This document shows, piece by piece, positions 26,095 through 33,811 of a DNA stretch of 64,000 nucleotides. The notes under the pieces are model-generated. The model was not told the DNA's origin, did no database searches, and worked only from the letters and a program-made list of their open reading frames with translations. A program made the position numbers and the translations under genes. Source of the DNA: Pinirhizobacter sp036499745 (GTDB lineage Bacteria; Pseudomonadota; Gammaproteobacteria; Xanthomonadales; Rhodanobacteraceae); assembly GCF_036499745.1 (NCBI RefSeq), contig NZ_DASYDG010000026.1, forward strand, positions 62,001 to 126,000, in the 5' to 3' direction. How positions within the stretch are numbered: position 1 is the first letter of the stretch; each line of letters starts with the position of its first letter.

Positions 26095-26134
26095 CCGGAC
26101 AATGTCCGGTCGCTGGGACCGTTGTCCGCGGACA
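26095..26134. promoter_or_regulatory. Two perfect GGACA/TGTCC palindromes
   Basis: CCGGACA-A-TGTCCGG occupies 26095-26109, and TGTCCGCGGACA occupies 26123-26134. Both are built from the same TGTCC half-site and lie between the ATPase stop and an AT-rich promoter-like region. They look like operator sites. The 15-bp one could also form a small RNA hairpin, but no T-tract follows. Confidence 0.4.
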
Positions 26135-26275
26135 GCCACTTACATGCCATGACGAGTATTTTTCTCATTTAATTTCAATTTGTTATGATAGAACGGGAGG
26201 CTGGCACGGCGGATGCATTGGTAGTCATGCCCGGGGAAAGAAAGCCCGGACAACTTCCAAAAAAGGTTCACCCCC

Positions 26276-26464
26276 ATGAAATACGAAATGCTCCTTCTCC
26301 GTGGCCTGTTCGCAGCCTGCCTGATGGCCAGTGGCCTGATCCTCGGCTCCATGCTGTTCTCGCACCCGATCGCCAACGGCGTCGCCGGTACCGCCCTCGC
26401 CACCGTCCCGTCCGCTTGCGTGTTGCCGGCTGATGGCCTGATCTGCCCGCAAGTCCGTTCATAA
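26276..26464 (+). CDS. Small hydrophobic exported or membrane protein
   Basis: The 62-residue frame starts MKYEMLLLRGLFAACL and has one strong hydrophobic segment, so it is either a signal peptide or an anchor. The remaining mature part of about 30 residues has two cysteines (SACVLPADGLIC) that could pair in the periplasm. An AT-rich promoter-like stretch with TATGAT at 26184-26189 lies upstream. The family is not recognised. It ends eight bases before the trmL start. Confidence 0.5.
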   Translation: MKYEMLLLRGLFAACLMASGLILGSMLFSHPIANGVAGTALATVPSACVLPADGLICPQVRS

Positions 26465-26465
26465 T
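26460..26465 (+). promoter_or_regulatory. -10-like hexamer for trmL
   Basis: CATAAT ends six bases before ATG 26472 and overlaps the stop of the preceding small gene. It is a further case of the short-spacing pattern seen at plsB and ubiJ. Confidence 0.3.
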
Positions 26466-26471
26466 GGACGG

Positions 26472-26936
26472 ATGCTGCATGTCATCCTCTTCCGCCCCGA
26501 AATCGCACCGAACACTGGCAACGCCATTCGTTTGTGCGCCAATACCGGCGCGACGCTGCACCTGATCCGACCGCTCGGCTTCGAGCTCGACGACAAGCGC
26601 ATGCGCCGCGCCGGGCTGGACTACCACGAATACGCCCGCATGCAGGTCCATGACAGCCTGGACCACTGCCTTGGCCAGATTGACGCCAATCGCGTCTTTG
26701 CCTTCTCCACCCGCGGCACCGTCCGGCATGTGGATGCCCGCTACGAGGAAGGCGACGCCCTGCTCTTCGGATGCGAAACGGCCGGTCTCCCCGCCGAGGT
26801 CCTGGACGCCATTGCCCCAGATCACCGTTTGCGCCTGCCCATGCAGCCGCATAGCCGCAGCCTGAACCTGTCCAACACCGTGGCGGTGGCCGTGTACGAG
26901 GCCTGGCGCCAGCTTGGCTTTGCCGGTTCCAGCTAG
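26472..26936 (+). CDS. trmL: tRNA (cytidine/uridine-2'-O-)-methyltransferase TrmL
   Basis: TrmL is a SPOUT-fold methyltransferase that modifies the wobble nucleotide 34 of leucine tRNAs with SAM. The 154-residue length is standard. The family marks are MLHVILFRPEIAPNTGNAIRL in two parts, RRAGLDYHEY, FGCETAGLP (the knot region) and the C-terminal SLNLSNTVAVAVYEAWRQ. It lies just upstream of ubiJ, but each gene has its own -10-like element. Confidence 0.95.
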   Translation: MLHVILFRPEIAPNTGNAIRLCANTGATLHLIRPLGFELDDKRMRRAGLDYHEYARMQVHDSLDHCLGQIDANRVFAFSTRGTVRHVDARYEEGDALLFGCETAGLPAEVLDAIAPDHRLRLPMQPHSRSLNLSNTVAVAVYEAWRQLGFAGSS

Positions 26937-26945
26937 CCGCCGCGC

Positions 26946-26951
26946 TACAAT
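26946..26951 (+). promoter_or_regulatory. -10-like hexamer for ubiJ-ubiB
   Basis: TACAAT ends seven bases before ATG 26959, predicting a nearly leaderless transcript for ubiJ-ubiB. Confidence 0.4.
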
Positions 26952-26958
26952 CGTTGGC

Positions 26959-27606
26959 ATGACCGATGCCGCCCCGTCCTTCCTGCCCCGGCCACTGCGC
27001 AAGCTCGCCGGAACCGCCCTGCAGCGCGCATTGAACCGCGCCGTCTCGCTGGATCCCGAAACCGGCCTGCGCCTGCGTGCGCTCGATGGGCGCAGCGTGC
27101 AGGTACACCTGGCGGGGCCCGAACTTACCTTCCGCATTACCGTCGCCGACGGTGCACTGGTGGTGGGACCGGGCGAGGAAACCTCCTCGCTGCGCGTGTC
27201 CGCCAGCCCGGGAAGCCTGTTGGCCATGGCCATGCGCAAGAACGACGACAGCGTGGCGCCAGGCAAGGTGGATATCGCCGGCGACGCCGACCTCGCCCGC
27301 CGGCTGGAGAAACTCATCGGCGGATATTCCCCTGACGTTGAAGAAGCTTTCACCGGCGTGTTCGGTGATGTCATAGGGGTACAGGTGGCACGGGCCTTCC
27401 GCGGCGCCTTCGACCATGGCCGCGAGCGTGCGGCGCAATTCGCCGAAGACACCGCGGCATGGCTGCGCGATGAAACCCGCGTGGCCGTGGCACCGGGCGA
27501 GCTGGATGAATTCCTCGATGGCGTGGATGCCTTGCGCGAGCGCAGCGACCGCCTCGAGGCACGCCTGGCCCGCTTTGAACGCAGCCACGGGAAGCCCGCC
27601 GCATGA
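26959..27606 (+). CDS. ubiJ: Ubiquinone biosynthesis accessory factor UbiJ
   Basis: UbiJ is a non-catalytic SCP2-domain protein that binds lipid and organises the cytosolic ubiquinone synthesis complex. The 215-residue product has an SCP2-like domain at about residues 40-120 (LAGPELTFRITVADGALVVG, then GKVDIAGDADLARRL). A C-terminal coiled coil follows (LDGVDALRERSDRLEARLARFE). The stop overlaps the ubiB start by four bases (ATGA), the normal ubiJ-ubiB coupling. Confidence 0.9.
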   Translation: MTDAAPSFLPRPLRKLAGTALQRALNRAVSLDPETGLRLRALDGRSVQVHLAGPELTFRITVADGALVVGPGEETSSLRVSASPGSLLAMAMRKNDDSVAPGKVDIAGDADLARRLEKLIGGYSPDVEEAFTGVFGDVIGVQVARAFRGAFDHGRERAAQFAEDTAAWLRDETRVAVAPGELDEFLDGVDALRERSDRLEARLARFERSHGKPAA

Positions 27607-29258
27607 TGCCGGTGCGCCTGGCACCGGGCCTGCTTCGCGTCATCGCCGTACTGTTCCGCTACCGCCTGGATGACGTCGGCGGCGGCAGCGACCGCATGCT
27701 CGCTCCGCTACGGTGGCTACGTCCGTTCGCAGGTAAGCCGCCTTCGGGCATCGAAGGCATGGACCGTGGCACGCGCATGCGCCTGGCCATGACCGAACTC
27801 GGGCCGATCTTCGTCAAGGCGGGCCAGGTGCTGTCCACCCGGCGGGACTTGATCCCGCCCGACATCGCCGACGCATTGTCCCTGCTGCAGGACCAGGTAC
27901 CGCCCTTCCCCGGCGGTGAGGCCCGCGCCATCGTCGAGCGCGAACTGCGCATGCCGGTGACTGAGGCATTTTCATCCTTCGACGAAACCGCCCTGGCCTC
28001 GGCGTCGATCGCCCAGGTGCATGCGGCCACCTTGCACGACGGCCGCGCCGTGGTGGTGAAGGTACTGCGCCCGGGCATCGAGAAGCGGATCGCCCGTGAT
28101 GTGAACCTGATCCGCGCACTGGGCGAACTGGCCCAGCGCTGGCATCCGAACGCCGACAAGATCCGTCCACTGGACGTAGTGGCGGAAGTGGAAAAGATGC
28201 TGGCCAACGAGCTGGACCTGCAGCGCGAAGGCGCAAGCGCCAGCCTGCTTCGCCGCAACTTCATCATCGGCGACGACCTCTACGTGCCCGAGGTGCATTG
28301 GGAATTCACCACCCAGGGAGTGCTGACGCTCGAGCGCGTGTATGGCGTGAGCGCCGACGACATCGCCGCCATCGACGCTGCCGGCATCGACCGCAAGCGC
28401 CTGGCCGAAAAAGGCGTGCGCCTGTTCTACGAACAGGTGTTCCGGGACAACTTCTTCCACGCCGATGCCCATCCGGGAAATATCTGGGTGGACACCGCTC
28501 GCGTGGGTGAACCGCGCTTCATCGCGCTGGACTTCGGCATCATGGGTTCGCTGCCCGAAGCCGACCAGTACTGGCTGGCTGAGAATTTCATCGCGCTGTT
28601 CGAACGCGATTACGCGCGCATTGCATCGCTGCACGTGGAAGCCGGCTGGATGCCCGCCAATGTGCGCCTGGACGAACTGGAAGCCGCCGTGCGCACGGTG
28701 TGCGAGCCCTACTTCACCCGGCCGCTTTCACAGATATCGATCGCCGAGCTCGTGGTGAAGCTGTTCCAGACCGCGCGGCAGTTTGAACTGACTTTGCAGC
28801 CGCAGCTCATCCTGTTGCAGAAGACCCTGTTGAATATCGAAGGCGTGGGTCGCACGCTCGATCCGGACATCGATATCTGGGCCGTGGCGCACCCGGTGTT
28901 GAAGCGCATCCTTCGCGAGCGCTACAGCCTGCGCAACACGTTGAAGCAGCTTCGCCGCCGTGCGCCGCAGTGGTTGCATACCGCGCCTGAACTGCCCGAA
29001 CTGGTCCACGCATTCCTGCGCGAGGGCGGCCGCGGCACGCATCGCATGGTGGCCGATCCCGCCGAACTGGCCCTGCGTGCCGATGACAGCCAGCGTACGC
29101 GGCGCAGCATGGCCTTCTGCCTGCTCGGTGGCGTGTTGCTGGTCTGCGCCACGCTCGCCTTCGGCCTGAAGCCGCAGAACGGTGGCTGGCCCGCGGCGGT
29201 TGCCGCTGTGGCTGGCGTGCTCGCCTTCGTGGTGGGCTGGCCGCGCCGGCGGCGCTAA
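27603..29258 (+). CDS. ubiB: Ubiquinone biosynthesis regulatory ATPase UbiB
   Basis: UbiB is an atypical ABC1/ADCK kinase-like ATPase needed to make or release ubiquinone precursors at the inner membrane. The 551-residue protein has the KxGQ signature as VKAGQVLSTRRD in place of a P-loop. It also has the kinase-like lysine region VVVKVLRPGI, and DAHPGNIWV plus ALDFGIMGSL as the metal and catalytic loop. Two membrane helices close the C-terminus (about residues 500-545). ATG 27603 overlaps ubiJ; ATG 27606 is one codon inside. Confidence 0.95.
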   Translation: MMPVRLAPGLLRVIAVLFRYRLDDVGGGSDRMLAPLRWLRPFAGKPPSGIEGMDRGTRMRLAMTELGPIFVKAGQVLSTRRDLIPPDIADALSLLQDQVPPFPGGEARAIVERELRMPVTEAFSSFDETALASASIAQVHAATLHDGRAVVVKVLRPGIEKRIARDVNLIRALGELAQRWHPNADKIRPLDVVAEVEKMLANELDLQREGASASLLRRNFIIGDDLYVPEVHWEFTTQGVLTLERVYGVSADDIAAIDAAGIDRKRLAEKGVRLFYEQVFRDNFFHADAHPGNIWVDTARVGEPRFIALDFGIMGSLPEADQYWLAENFIALFERDYARIASLHVEAGWMPANVRLDELEAAVRTVCEPYFTRPLSQISIAELVVKLFQTARQFELTLQPQLILLQKTLLNIEGVGRTLDPDIDIWAVAHPVLKRILRERYSLRNTLKQLRRRAPQWLHTAPELPELVHAFLREGGRGTHRMVADPAELALRADDSQRTRRSMAFCLLGGVLLVCATLAFGLKPQNGGWPAAVAAVAGVLAFVVGWPRRRR

Positions 29259-29262
29259 AGCA

Positions 29263-29961
29263 GTGCTTGAGATCCTGTACCAGGACGACGAGATCATCGC
29301 CGTCAACAAGCCTGCCAACCTTGCCGTGCACCGGTCGAAGTTCGTCGGGCCTGATGATGCGTTCCTGATTGATATGCTGCGTGAGCAGGTCGGCGGTGAC
29401 GTGTACCTGGCGCATCGGCTGGACCGAGCCACCAGTGGCGTGTTGCTCTCTGCGCGCAGCAAGGAAATCGCCGGGGCTTTGGGTGAGCAGTTCATGGGGC
29501 GCAGCGTGCAAAAGCGCTACCTGGCCGTGGTGCGCGGGTGGCCGGACCCAGAGAGCGGCAGTATCGACTACGCGCTGCCCGGCTCGCGCGATACCGGCCC
29601 GCGGAAGGACGCGGTGACAGACTATCAGCGGCTTGGTGTGATCGAAGTACCGATTGCCCTTGGGCGGTATGAAAGCCAGCGCTATGCGCTGATGCTGGCG
29701 TCACCGCGCACAGGGCGTTTCCGGCAGATACGCAAGCACTTCGCGCATATCCATCACCCGATCATTGGCGACAGCCAGCATGGTCGTGGGGATCATAATC
29801 GGCTGTTCAAGCAGTACTTTTCGTGTCACCGGATGTTGTTGCATGCGATGGCGCTGGAATTCGACCATCCGTTGAGTGGGGAGAGGATGGTGGTGAAAGC
29901 GGGGCTGGACGGGACTTGGGTAGCCTTGATGGAGCGGTTTGGTTGGAACGCACCCGGCTAG
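29263..29961 (+). CDS. truC: RluA-type pseudouridine synthase, TruC-like
   Basis: This 232-residue enzyme converts uridine to pseudouridine, most likely at tRNA position 65. It starts at GTG 29263, four bases after ubiB, with the TruC-like opening EILYQDDEIIAVNKPANLAVHRS. The catalytic motif AHRLDRATSGVL contains the key aspartate, and RFRQIRKHFAHIHHPIIGD is the family RNA-binding segment. It is slightly short for TruC but complete. Its last 155 bases are overlapped on the other strand by the EamA reading frame. The exact RNA target is inferred. Confidence 0.85.
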   Translation: MLEILYQDDEIIAVNKPANLAVHRSKFVGPDDAFLIDMLREQVGGDVYLAHRLDRATSGVLLSARSKEIAGALGEQFMGRSVQKRYLAVVRGWPDPESGSIDYALPGSRDTGPRKDAVTDYQRLGVIEVPIALGRYESQRYALMLASPRTGRFRQIRKHFAHIHHPIIGDSQHGRGDHNRLFKQYFSCHRMLLHAMALEFDHPLSGERMVVKAGLDGTWVALMERFGWNAPG

Positions 29962-30835
29962 CTACGGCTGATATTTTTGTTGAGTTGACGAATATCGCCA
30001 CCCCACAAAGGACGACCGTGATCGCCAACAGCATCTGTGCGGACATCCGTTCATGCAAGAAGATCCAGGATGTAAGTATTCCCGTGACAGGGACAAGCAG
30101 CGATAGCGGAGCCACGGTTGACGCTGGATATTTCTTGATCAGGTTGTTCCAGGTCATATACCCGAGAATCGTCGTAATGTACGCCTGGAAAATGATCGAA
30201 AAGGCTGCGGGCCAGCCGAAGTTCGCAGCAGCTTCGTAAAATGCCTGCCCACCACGCGCGATGTATGCAAGCGCGAGTAAGCCAGGCACGGAGAAGGCGC
30301 TCGACCACACGATAAATGCAACCATATCGCCCGGCTTGTTCTTCTTGACAATGATGTTGCAGACGCTCCAGCTACAAGCTGCCAGGAGCACAAGGCCTAT
30401 CCCGGGTAAGCCTGACGCCTCGGTTGTCGTCCGAAAGACCAGGATCAGTCCAATAAGCGAGACCAGCATGCCGATAGCGCTGGGTACACTGATCCTCTCT
30501 CGAAAAAGCAGCGCTGACAGGATGATGGTAAAGAACGCGCTAAGTTGCAGGAGAACAGACGACAGGCCGGCAGACAGGCCGGCCGACATGGCTATATTTA
30601 CCACTCCCCACAACCCCAGCCCAAAAATATTTCCGTAGATCACAAGGATCCTTATGGGTATATTTTTTGGCCTCTTGAAGAAGAAGACTAATGGGAATGC
30701 CGTAAGGACGAACCTGAGCGCAGTCAGGATGTACGGGTCGATGTACCTCAGCCCAAATCCGATGACAGAGAAATTGCTTCCCCACATCAGCGTTACCAGA
30801 ATTCCCAGCGCGAGGTCGGCTTTTTTAATCGGCAT
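29807..30835 (-). CDS. EamA-family (DMT) exporter with an antisense-encoded tail
   Basis: The 342-residue frame holds ten membrane helices of a drug/metabolite transporter, from MPIKKADLALGILVTLMWGS to LLAITVVLCGVAIFVNS. Such proteins export amino acids or small metabolites. The first bases overlap the oxygenase gene by 11, so the two are coupled. The transporter domain ends near residue 290. The last 50-odd residues are Ser/Pro-rich and are read from the reverse strand of the truC-like gene, which suggests loss of the original stop when this segment was inserted. Base composition is clearly lower in GC than in neighbouring genes. Confidence 0.82.
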   Translation of the reverse strand: MPIKKADLALGILVTLMWGSNFSVIGFGLRYIDPYILTALRFVLTAFPLVFFFKRPKNIPIRILVIYGNIFGLGLWGVVNIAMSAGLSAGLSSVLLQLSAFFTIILSALLFRERISVPSAIGMLVSLIGLILVFRTTTEASGLPGIGLVLLAACSWSVCNIIVKKNKPGDMVAFIVWSSAFSVPGLLALAYIARGGQAFYEAAANFGWPAAFSIIFQAYITTILGYMTWNNLIKKYPASTVAPLSLLVPVTGILTSWIFLHERMSAQMLLAITVVLCGVAIFVNSTKISAVASRVRSNQTAPSRLPKSRPAPLSPPSSPHSTDGRIPAPSHATTSGDTKSTA

Positions 30836-31526
30836 AAGTCGTCCCAGCCGGGTTCGCGCCTTCATAAACGAACGCATCGAATCTCTCATGGCGCCAGGTG
30901 TCATCCCTGGTATAGAAATTCAGTACCGCCGTGATCTTCTGCTCCGTGACGGTGGGCTCGCAGTCGTGCAGAACCTCCCTGTCTTTCATCAACAGCAATG
31001 AGCCGGCAGTCGCATACACATTCCGACGTTCGACCCATGGGTTCTGCTTGCTCGGATGGGCGCGGGGAAGTTGCACGCGCAGCGGAGCTTCCTTGTTGCT
31101 TGTCAGGAAAAGCAAGGCTGTAATTCCATTCGAATCATAGTGCTCGCCGAGCGTGCCACCACCTGCCGGGTAAACCTTGATGTTCACATCGGACCGTCGA
31201 TGGGGAGACACGACGACATCCTGATTCGTGATCGCAGTAACCAGGGGTAGAACCGCGTGATACAGCGTGGTTAGTTCTGGAAGATGCTCCCTGACATCAT
31301 CTCCCTGGAAGATATGATGCAAATAGCGACCCCCTGCATCAGAGACGTCGGCGTTACCTTTGCCCTCGTGGCTTACCCATGCGACCTTCCCATCCTCGAT
31401 AATTTTGTTGATCCTGCACCGCAGGACATCGCATAGGGTCGAGGGCATTACGTTGTCGATCACTGTCATGTAGTCGTACTGGTAAGCACGAGCATGTTTC
31501 GAGAGATTGAATTCGGATGTAGTCAT
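30825..31526 (-). CDS. 2-oxoglutarate/Fe(II)-dependent dioxygenase-like protein
   Basis: The 233-residue protein shows a double-stranded beta-helix pattern with HYDSNG (His129, Asp131) and REVLHDCEP (His187) as the probable iron-binding triad. LNFYTRDD closes the fold; Lys197, rather than arginine, may hold 2-oxoglutarate. Family members hydroxylate free amino acids, peptides or small molecules. ATG 31526 is chosen, since the longer frame lacks homology-like sequence and a ribosome site. It overlaps the downstream EamA exporter, suggesting that the product is made and then exported. GC content is lower than average here. Confidence 0.7.
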   Translation of the reverse strand: MTTSEFNLSKHARAYQYDYMTVIDNVMPSTLCDVLRCRINKIIEDGKVAWVSHEGKGNADVSDAGGRYLHHIFQGDDVREHLPELTTLYHAVLPLVTAITNQDVVVSPHRRSDVNIKVYPAGGGTLGEHYDSNGITALLFLTSNKEAPLRVQLPRAHPSKQNPWVERRNVYATAGSLLLMKDREVLHDCEPTVTEQKITAVLNFYTRDDTWRHERFDAFVYEGANPAGTTYAD

Positions 31527-31668
31527 AGGCAAGTTCCGATCCCTCGGCTTGAAGAGTTCCAACCGTAGGAGGGCCGTTTCCGACGCGCTGTAAGAATCCA
31601 CCCAGATCCAGGGCGGAGACACCGGAATCGATACAACCCGCCGGGAGACGCCCCTACAACCGCCCTGC

Positions 31669-31674
31669 TAGAAT
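31669..31674 (+). promoter_or_regulatory. -10-like hexamer for arfB
   Basis: TAGAAT ends eight bases before ATG 31683, consistent with a leaderless or near-leaderless arfB message. Confidence 0.4.
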
Positions 31675-31682
31675 CCCGCCCC

Positions 31683-32105
31683 ATGCTCTCCGTCACGCGT
31701 TCCATCGTCATTCCCGAACCAGAGCTGGTCGAACGCTTCCTGCGTGCCGACGGCCCTGGCGGGCAGCATGTAAATCGCACAGAGAGTGCGGTGGAGTTGC
31801 GCTTCGACGTAGTCCATTCGCCCAGCCTCCCCGATGAAGTACGAGAGCGCCTGCTGGCACGGGCCGACCGTCGGCTTACCACCGAGGGCGTGCTGGTGAT
31901 CCAGGCACGTCGCTTTCGCGATCAGGGGCGTAACCGCGACGATGCCCGGGAGCGCCTGGCCGAGGTGATCCGAGGCGCCACGATCGTGCCGAAAAAACGC
32001 TTGGCCACTCGGCCGACCCGCGCTTCGAAGGAACGCCGCCTGGCTGGCAAACAGCAGCGCGGGCAGGTCAAGGCCGGTCGTTCGCGGCCCAAGGGCGACG
32101 AGTGA
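31683..32105 (+). CDS. arfB: Alternative ribosome-rescue factor ArfB
   Basis: ArfB hydrolyses peptidyl-tRNA on ribosomes stalled at the end of broken mRNA. The 140-residue protein has the release-factor GGQ motif in DGPGGQHVNRTESAVEL. Its basic tail (KKRLATRPTRASKERR, then further Lys/Arg) reaches into the empty mRNA channel. The length is standard. Its stop overlaps the GTG start of the acyltransferase gene. Confidence 0.95.
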   Translation: MLSVTRSIVIPEPELVERFLRADGPGGQHVNRTESAVELRFDVVHSPSLPDEVRERLLARADRRLTTEGVLVIQARRFRDQGRNRDDARERLAEVIRGATIVPKKRLATRPTRASKERRLAGKQQRGQVKAGRSRPKGDE

Positions 32106-32689
32106 AACCCTTACCTACCGTACCGGACAACGTGCCGCGGATCCGCAGCAACTTCTGGCGGCGCGTGTGCGGTTTTATCCTGTCGATTAGCGGGTGGGAG
32201 CTGAAAGGCAGGTTCCCCAACCTGCCGAAAATGATCGTGATCGGCGCACCGCATTCGTCCTATTGGGACGGTGTGTGGGGCGTGCTGCTGAAGGTCTACC
32301 ACGGCATCGACATCGGCATCATGATCAAGCGCGAAGTGGTGGACGGCCCGCTGGGGGTCATCCTCCGTCCGCTCGGAGCGGTGCCGATCGACCGCTCGGC
32401 GGCCACCAATATCGTGGACCAGATGAAGGAACGCTTCCGCACGCACGAGCGCATGTGGCTGGGTATCACACCGGAGGGCACGCGGAAGAAGGTCGTCCAC
32501 TGGAAGTCGGGATTCCTTCGCATCGCCGAGGCCGCCAACGTGCCGCTGCTTCCGCTATACATTGACTACCCGTCCAAGAGCTTCACCCTGGGCGAACCCT
32601 TCTACCCGACGGGAAATCAGGAAGCCGACATGGCGACTATCCGCGCGCTCTTCCGCCCTTACATCGGCAAGCACCGCAACACCGAGTAA
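32102..32689 (+). CDS. 1-acylglycerol-3-phosphate acyltransferase family protein
   Basis: The 195-residue protein has the PlsC-like blocks APHSSYWDGVWG (HX4D form) and GAVPIDRSA, and a PEGTRKKV motif that contacts the acceptor phosphate. It lacks a long N-terminal membrane region and resembles short lysophospholipid acyltransferases. The GTG start overlaps the arfB stop (GTGA). The substrate may be a lysophospholipid or another lipid and cannot be fixed from sequence. It converges with the LysR gene, with only three bases between them. Confidence 0.85.
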   Translation: MKPLPTVPDNVPRIRSNFWRRVCGFILSISGWELKGRFPNLPKMIVIGAPHSSYWDGVWGVLLKVYHGIDIGIMIKREVVDGPLGVILRPLGAVPIDRSAATNIVDQMKERFRTHERMWLGITPEGTRKKVVHWKSGFLRIAEAANVPLLPLYIDYPSKSFTLGEPFYPTGNQEADMATIRALFRPYIGKHRNTE

Positions 32690-32692
32690 GGT

Positions 32693-33700
32693 TTACCGCT
32701 GCGAGTGGCCGGGCTCGTCGTAGTCGCGGTGGCCGAGCAGGCCTGGGCGAATGAGGTCGATGAAGGCCCGGGCTTCGTCGCTCAGGTATTTCCCCTTGCG
32801 CATCACCACGCCGTAGCTCCGCTGCGGGAAGAACTGGCGCATGTTGCGGATGGCGAGGTTCGCTTTGTCGGCCTCGGACAGGCAGATGCTGGTGACGATG
32901 GAAATGCCCATGCCCTTGGCCACGTATTGCTTGATCACGTCCCACCCACCCACTTCCATCGCCACCGTATAAGGCACCTGGCGCTGCTGGAACACCATGT
33001 CGACCATGCGGTGGGTGGTAAGGCGTTGCGGCGGCAGGATCAAGCCATAGGGTGAGAGATCTTCCAGGCGAATGTTTTCCTTCGCCGCCAGCGGGTGGCC
33101 CAGTGGCATGATCAGCATCGGGTCGTAGTGGTACACCGGTGCCCACGCGATGTCGTTGGGCACGTCCAGCATCGAACCAATGGCGAAATCCGCCTCGTCC
33201 GCGCGGAGCATGGCCAGGCCATCGCGGCCGGTGACGTTGGCCAGCTGCAACTGCACGGCCGGATACTGTTCGCGGTAGGCGTGCACGATGTCCGGAAGCA
33301 GGTAATGAATGGTAGACGTGCCTGCCGCCACCGTCAGCTTGCCCGCCTGTACGCCACGAGTGCGGGCGTGGAAATCCCGGTCGAGCGTGTCCATGCCTTC
33401 GATCAGGGGCCGGGCCAGGTCATAGAGGATCTCCCCGGCATCGGTGACAGTGATGCGCCGACGGGTTCGCTCGAGCAACCGGGTGCCCAGCTCTCGCTCC
33501 AGCGCCTTGATCTGCAGGCTTATCGACGGTTGGGACAGAAACAGCGACTCCGCCGCGCGGCTGAGCGTTCCCAACTTCACCGTTGCCACGAAAGCACGCA
33601 GCTGCTTCTGCCGGTTGCCCTTGTAGTACAGGCGTTCGACATCCTCCGTTGCCTTGTTCAGGCGCGAACCGGTGACCTTTTTCCTTTTAGATTCTGGCAT
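32693..33700 (-). CDS. LysR family regulator divergent from aceB
   Basis: The 335-residue protein has an extended basic N-terminus of about 30 residues, then the LysR HTH at about 34-92 (TLSRAAESLFLSQPSISLQIKALE). The effector domain runs from about residue 118 and resembles the CysB/CbL branch of LysR proteins. LysR genes usually control the divergent neighbour, here the glyoxylate shunt pair aceB-aceA. This would be regulation by a metabolite rather than by IclR as in Escherichia coli. The effector is unknown. Confidence 0.9.
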   Translation of the reverse strand: MPESKRKKVTGSRLNKATEDVERLYYKGNRQKQLRAFVATVKLGTLSRAAESLFLSQPSISLQIKALERELGTRLLERTRRRITVTDAGEILYDLARPLIEGMDTLDRDFHARTRGVQAGKLTVAAGTSTIHYLLPDIVHAYREQYPAVQLQLANVTGRDGLAMLRADEADFAIGSMLDVPNDIAWAPVYHYDPMLIMPLGHPLAAKENIRLEDLSPYGLILPPQRLTTHRMVDMVFQQRQVPYTVAMEVGGWDVIKQYVAKGMGISIVTSICLSEADKANLAIRNMRQFFPQRSYGVVMRKGKYLSDEARAFIDLIRPGLLGHRDYDEPGHSQR

Positions 33701-33811
33701 TTGCCTATTACTTTAACAGCATCAATGTAACGAATTGAAACATTTGCTTTGTCAACTTAGCTCTTTTGATCGTAGCGTGCCAGTCAACGCAACGACACGG
33801 AACCAAGGGCC
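33701..33811. promoter_or_regulatory. Divergent control region of the LysR gene and aceBA
   Basis: This 111-bp spacer is AT-rich relative to both genes and contains several T-N11-A-compatible stretches (around TAACGAATTGAAACATT). A TTGTCA at 33749-33754 could be a -35 box for aceB, but no convincing -10 follows at the proper distance. No terminator is present. Confidence 0.4.
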
